Assembly: GCA_002308435.1 (NCBI GenBank)
Contig: DBUY01000058.1
Coordinates: forward strand, 37,727 to 44,153
Source of the DNA: Proteobacteria bacterium UBA1278
Lineage (GTDB): Bacteria > Pseudomonadota > Gammaproteobacteria > Comchoanobacterales > Comchoanobacteraceae
Direction: 5' to 3'
Length of the DNA: 6,427 bases
A program made the position numbers and the translations under genes. The notes under the pieces were generated by a model. It ran no database searches, was not told the origin of the DNA, and was given only the letters and a program-made list of their open reading frames with translations. Position 1 is the first letter of the stretch, and every line of letters starts with the position of its first letter. Shown here in pieces: positions 5,612 through 6,427 of the stretch.

Positions 5612-6427
5612 TTAACCCGAGTTATCTTGTGGACACATCGCTAAAGTAATACGCTCAAGCACTCTTGGAAACGCTTCGATTTTTCGACCCAAAAACTGTT
5701 GAGCAGCATCGTCAAAAGACGCTATATCATGATCAAAAATCTGTGATATCTTACGACTCGTCATCGGGACTATTGGCTGTAGGTAAACAGCAATAATCCA
5801 AAAAAGATGTAACGCGGTACTACAGATTTCCTGAACACGCGCCAATGAGTCAGCTTGCTTAACCATTTGCCATGGTTTATGTTGATCGACATATTGATTC
5901 GCTAGGTCCGCTAAAGCGATAATTTCACGTGTCACTAAGTGGAACTTTTTCGCTTCATACAGTGATTGAATGACATCTGAACGTGCCAACAACTCAGCAT
6001 ATGGTGAGGAAGTATCTAATGTTGAGGATAATTCACCTGAGAAATATTTGTGGATAAAACTCGAGGTTCTGCTACCGATATTCACAACTTTACCCACCAA
6101 GTCTGCGTTACATCGATTTACAAAATCTTGCCAATTCAGATCAATATCTACAACCGAATCGCTCAGCTTACAGGCAAAATAATATCTCAAATACTCTGGA
6201 GATAATGCATTTAAATAGTCCCGGGCAGTGACAAATGTCCCTTTCGACTTTGACATTTTTTCACCATTAATCATGATAAAACCATGTACATGAATAGACG
6301 AAGGTGGACGATAGCCAGACGAAACAAGTACAGTCGGCCAGAAAACACCGTGAAAGTTCACCAGATCCTTACCAATAAAATGTACTAGGTCCCAATCACT
6401 ATTGACCGAAAAAATAGAAGGGAAATA
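5612..6427 (-). CDS. metG: Methionyl-tRNA synthetase, C-terminal 271 residues (runs off right edge)
   Basis: This enzyme charges tRNA-Met with methionine in the cytoplasm. The frame is open to the right edge, so the first half of the protein is missing. Visible parts: LVHFIGKDL and FHGVFWP of the catalytic domain; the KMSKS ATP-binding loop (bases 6245-6259); PEYLRYYFACKLSD; then the alpha-helical anticodon-binding domain. That domain has VNIGSR (the Asn and Arg that read the CAU anticodon in E. coli) and HKPWQMVKQ with the conserved Trp. The protein ends shortly after the anticodon domain, at FLGRKIEAFPRVLERIT plus a short tail. The C-terminal OB-fold dimerisation/tRNA-binding domain found in E. 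coli MetG is therefore absent, and the rnfB start follows five bases later, leaving no room for it. This is the short, presumably monomeric form of the enzyme. It is the promoter-proximal gene of the metG-rnfB-nth string in this window. Confidence 0.96.
   Translation of the reverse strand, partial: YFPSIFSVNSDWDLVHFIGKDLVNFHGVFWPTVLVSSGYRPPSSIHVHGFIMINGEKMSKSKGTFVTARDYLNALSPEYLRYYFACKLSDSVVDIDLNWQDFVNRCNADLVGKVVNIGSRTSSFIHKYFSGELSSTLDTSSPYAELLARSDVIQSLYEAKKFHLVTREIIALADLANQYVDQHKPWQMVKQADSLARVQEICSTALHLFWIIAVYLQPIVPMTSRKISQIFDHDIASFDDAAQQFLGRKIEAFPRVLERITLAMCPQDNSG

Noticed and set aside
5043..6427. Full Rnf complex operon
   Set aside because: Only an RnfB-like gene is present, flanked directly by metG and nth; no RnfA, C, D, G or E sequence is seen.

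Overview
The window reads as chromosomal DNA of a moderately AT-rich gammaproteobacterium. This rests on three things: a stand-alone YqfO-type PII-like protein with the Cys-Cys-Trp signature at the left edge, a metG-rnfB-nth gene string, and an Nth protein that lines up with E. coli endonuclease III at a constant +4 residue offset. I cannot name the genus. No transposase, integrase, tRNA, rRNA or CRISPR array is visible.

Layout from left to right: (1) 1-278, minus strand, the N-terminal 92 residues of a YqfO/NIF3-domain protein that runs off the left edge. (2) 279-361, a short divergent promoter gap. (3) 362-3808, plus strand, a 1148-residue membrane protein of the CPBP (CAAX protease and bacteriocin-processing) family. 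It has an intact glutamate/histidine active site in its first half. Its second half looks like a degenerate copy of the first, without the catalytic residues. (4) 3809-3976, a convergent gap with small hairpins and two perfect palindromes but no clear terminator. (5) 3977-4333, minus strand, a small secreted protein with eight cysteines and its own likely promoter. (6) 4402-6427, minus strand, a tightly packed operon read as metG, then rnfB, then nth. metG has only its 3' part here. metG and rnfB are 5 bp apart with a GTG start for rnfB, and rnfB and nth overlap by 4 bp.

The right half is mostly housekeeping: methionyl-tRNA synthetase, a soluble RnfB-like iron-sulfur electron carrier, and the iron-sulfur DNA repair glycosylase Nth. 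The rnfB-nth coupling echoes the rsx(rnf)-nth operon of E. coli, but here RnfB has no membrane anchor and no other Rnf subunit is in view. The least understood items are the duplicated CPBP protease and the cysteine-rich exported protein. I see no convincing evidence of a complete new multi-gene system in this window.
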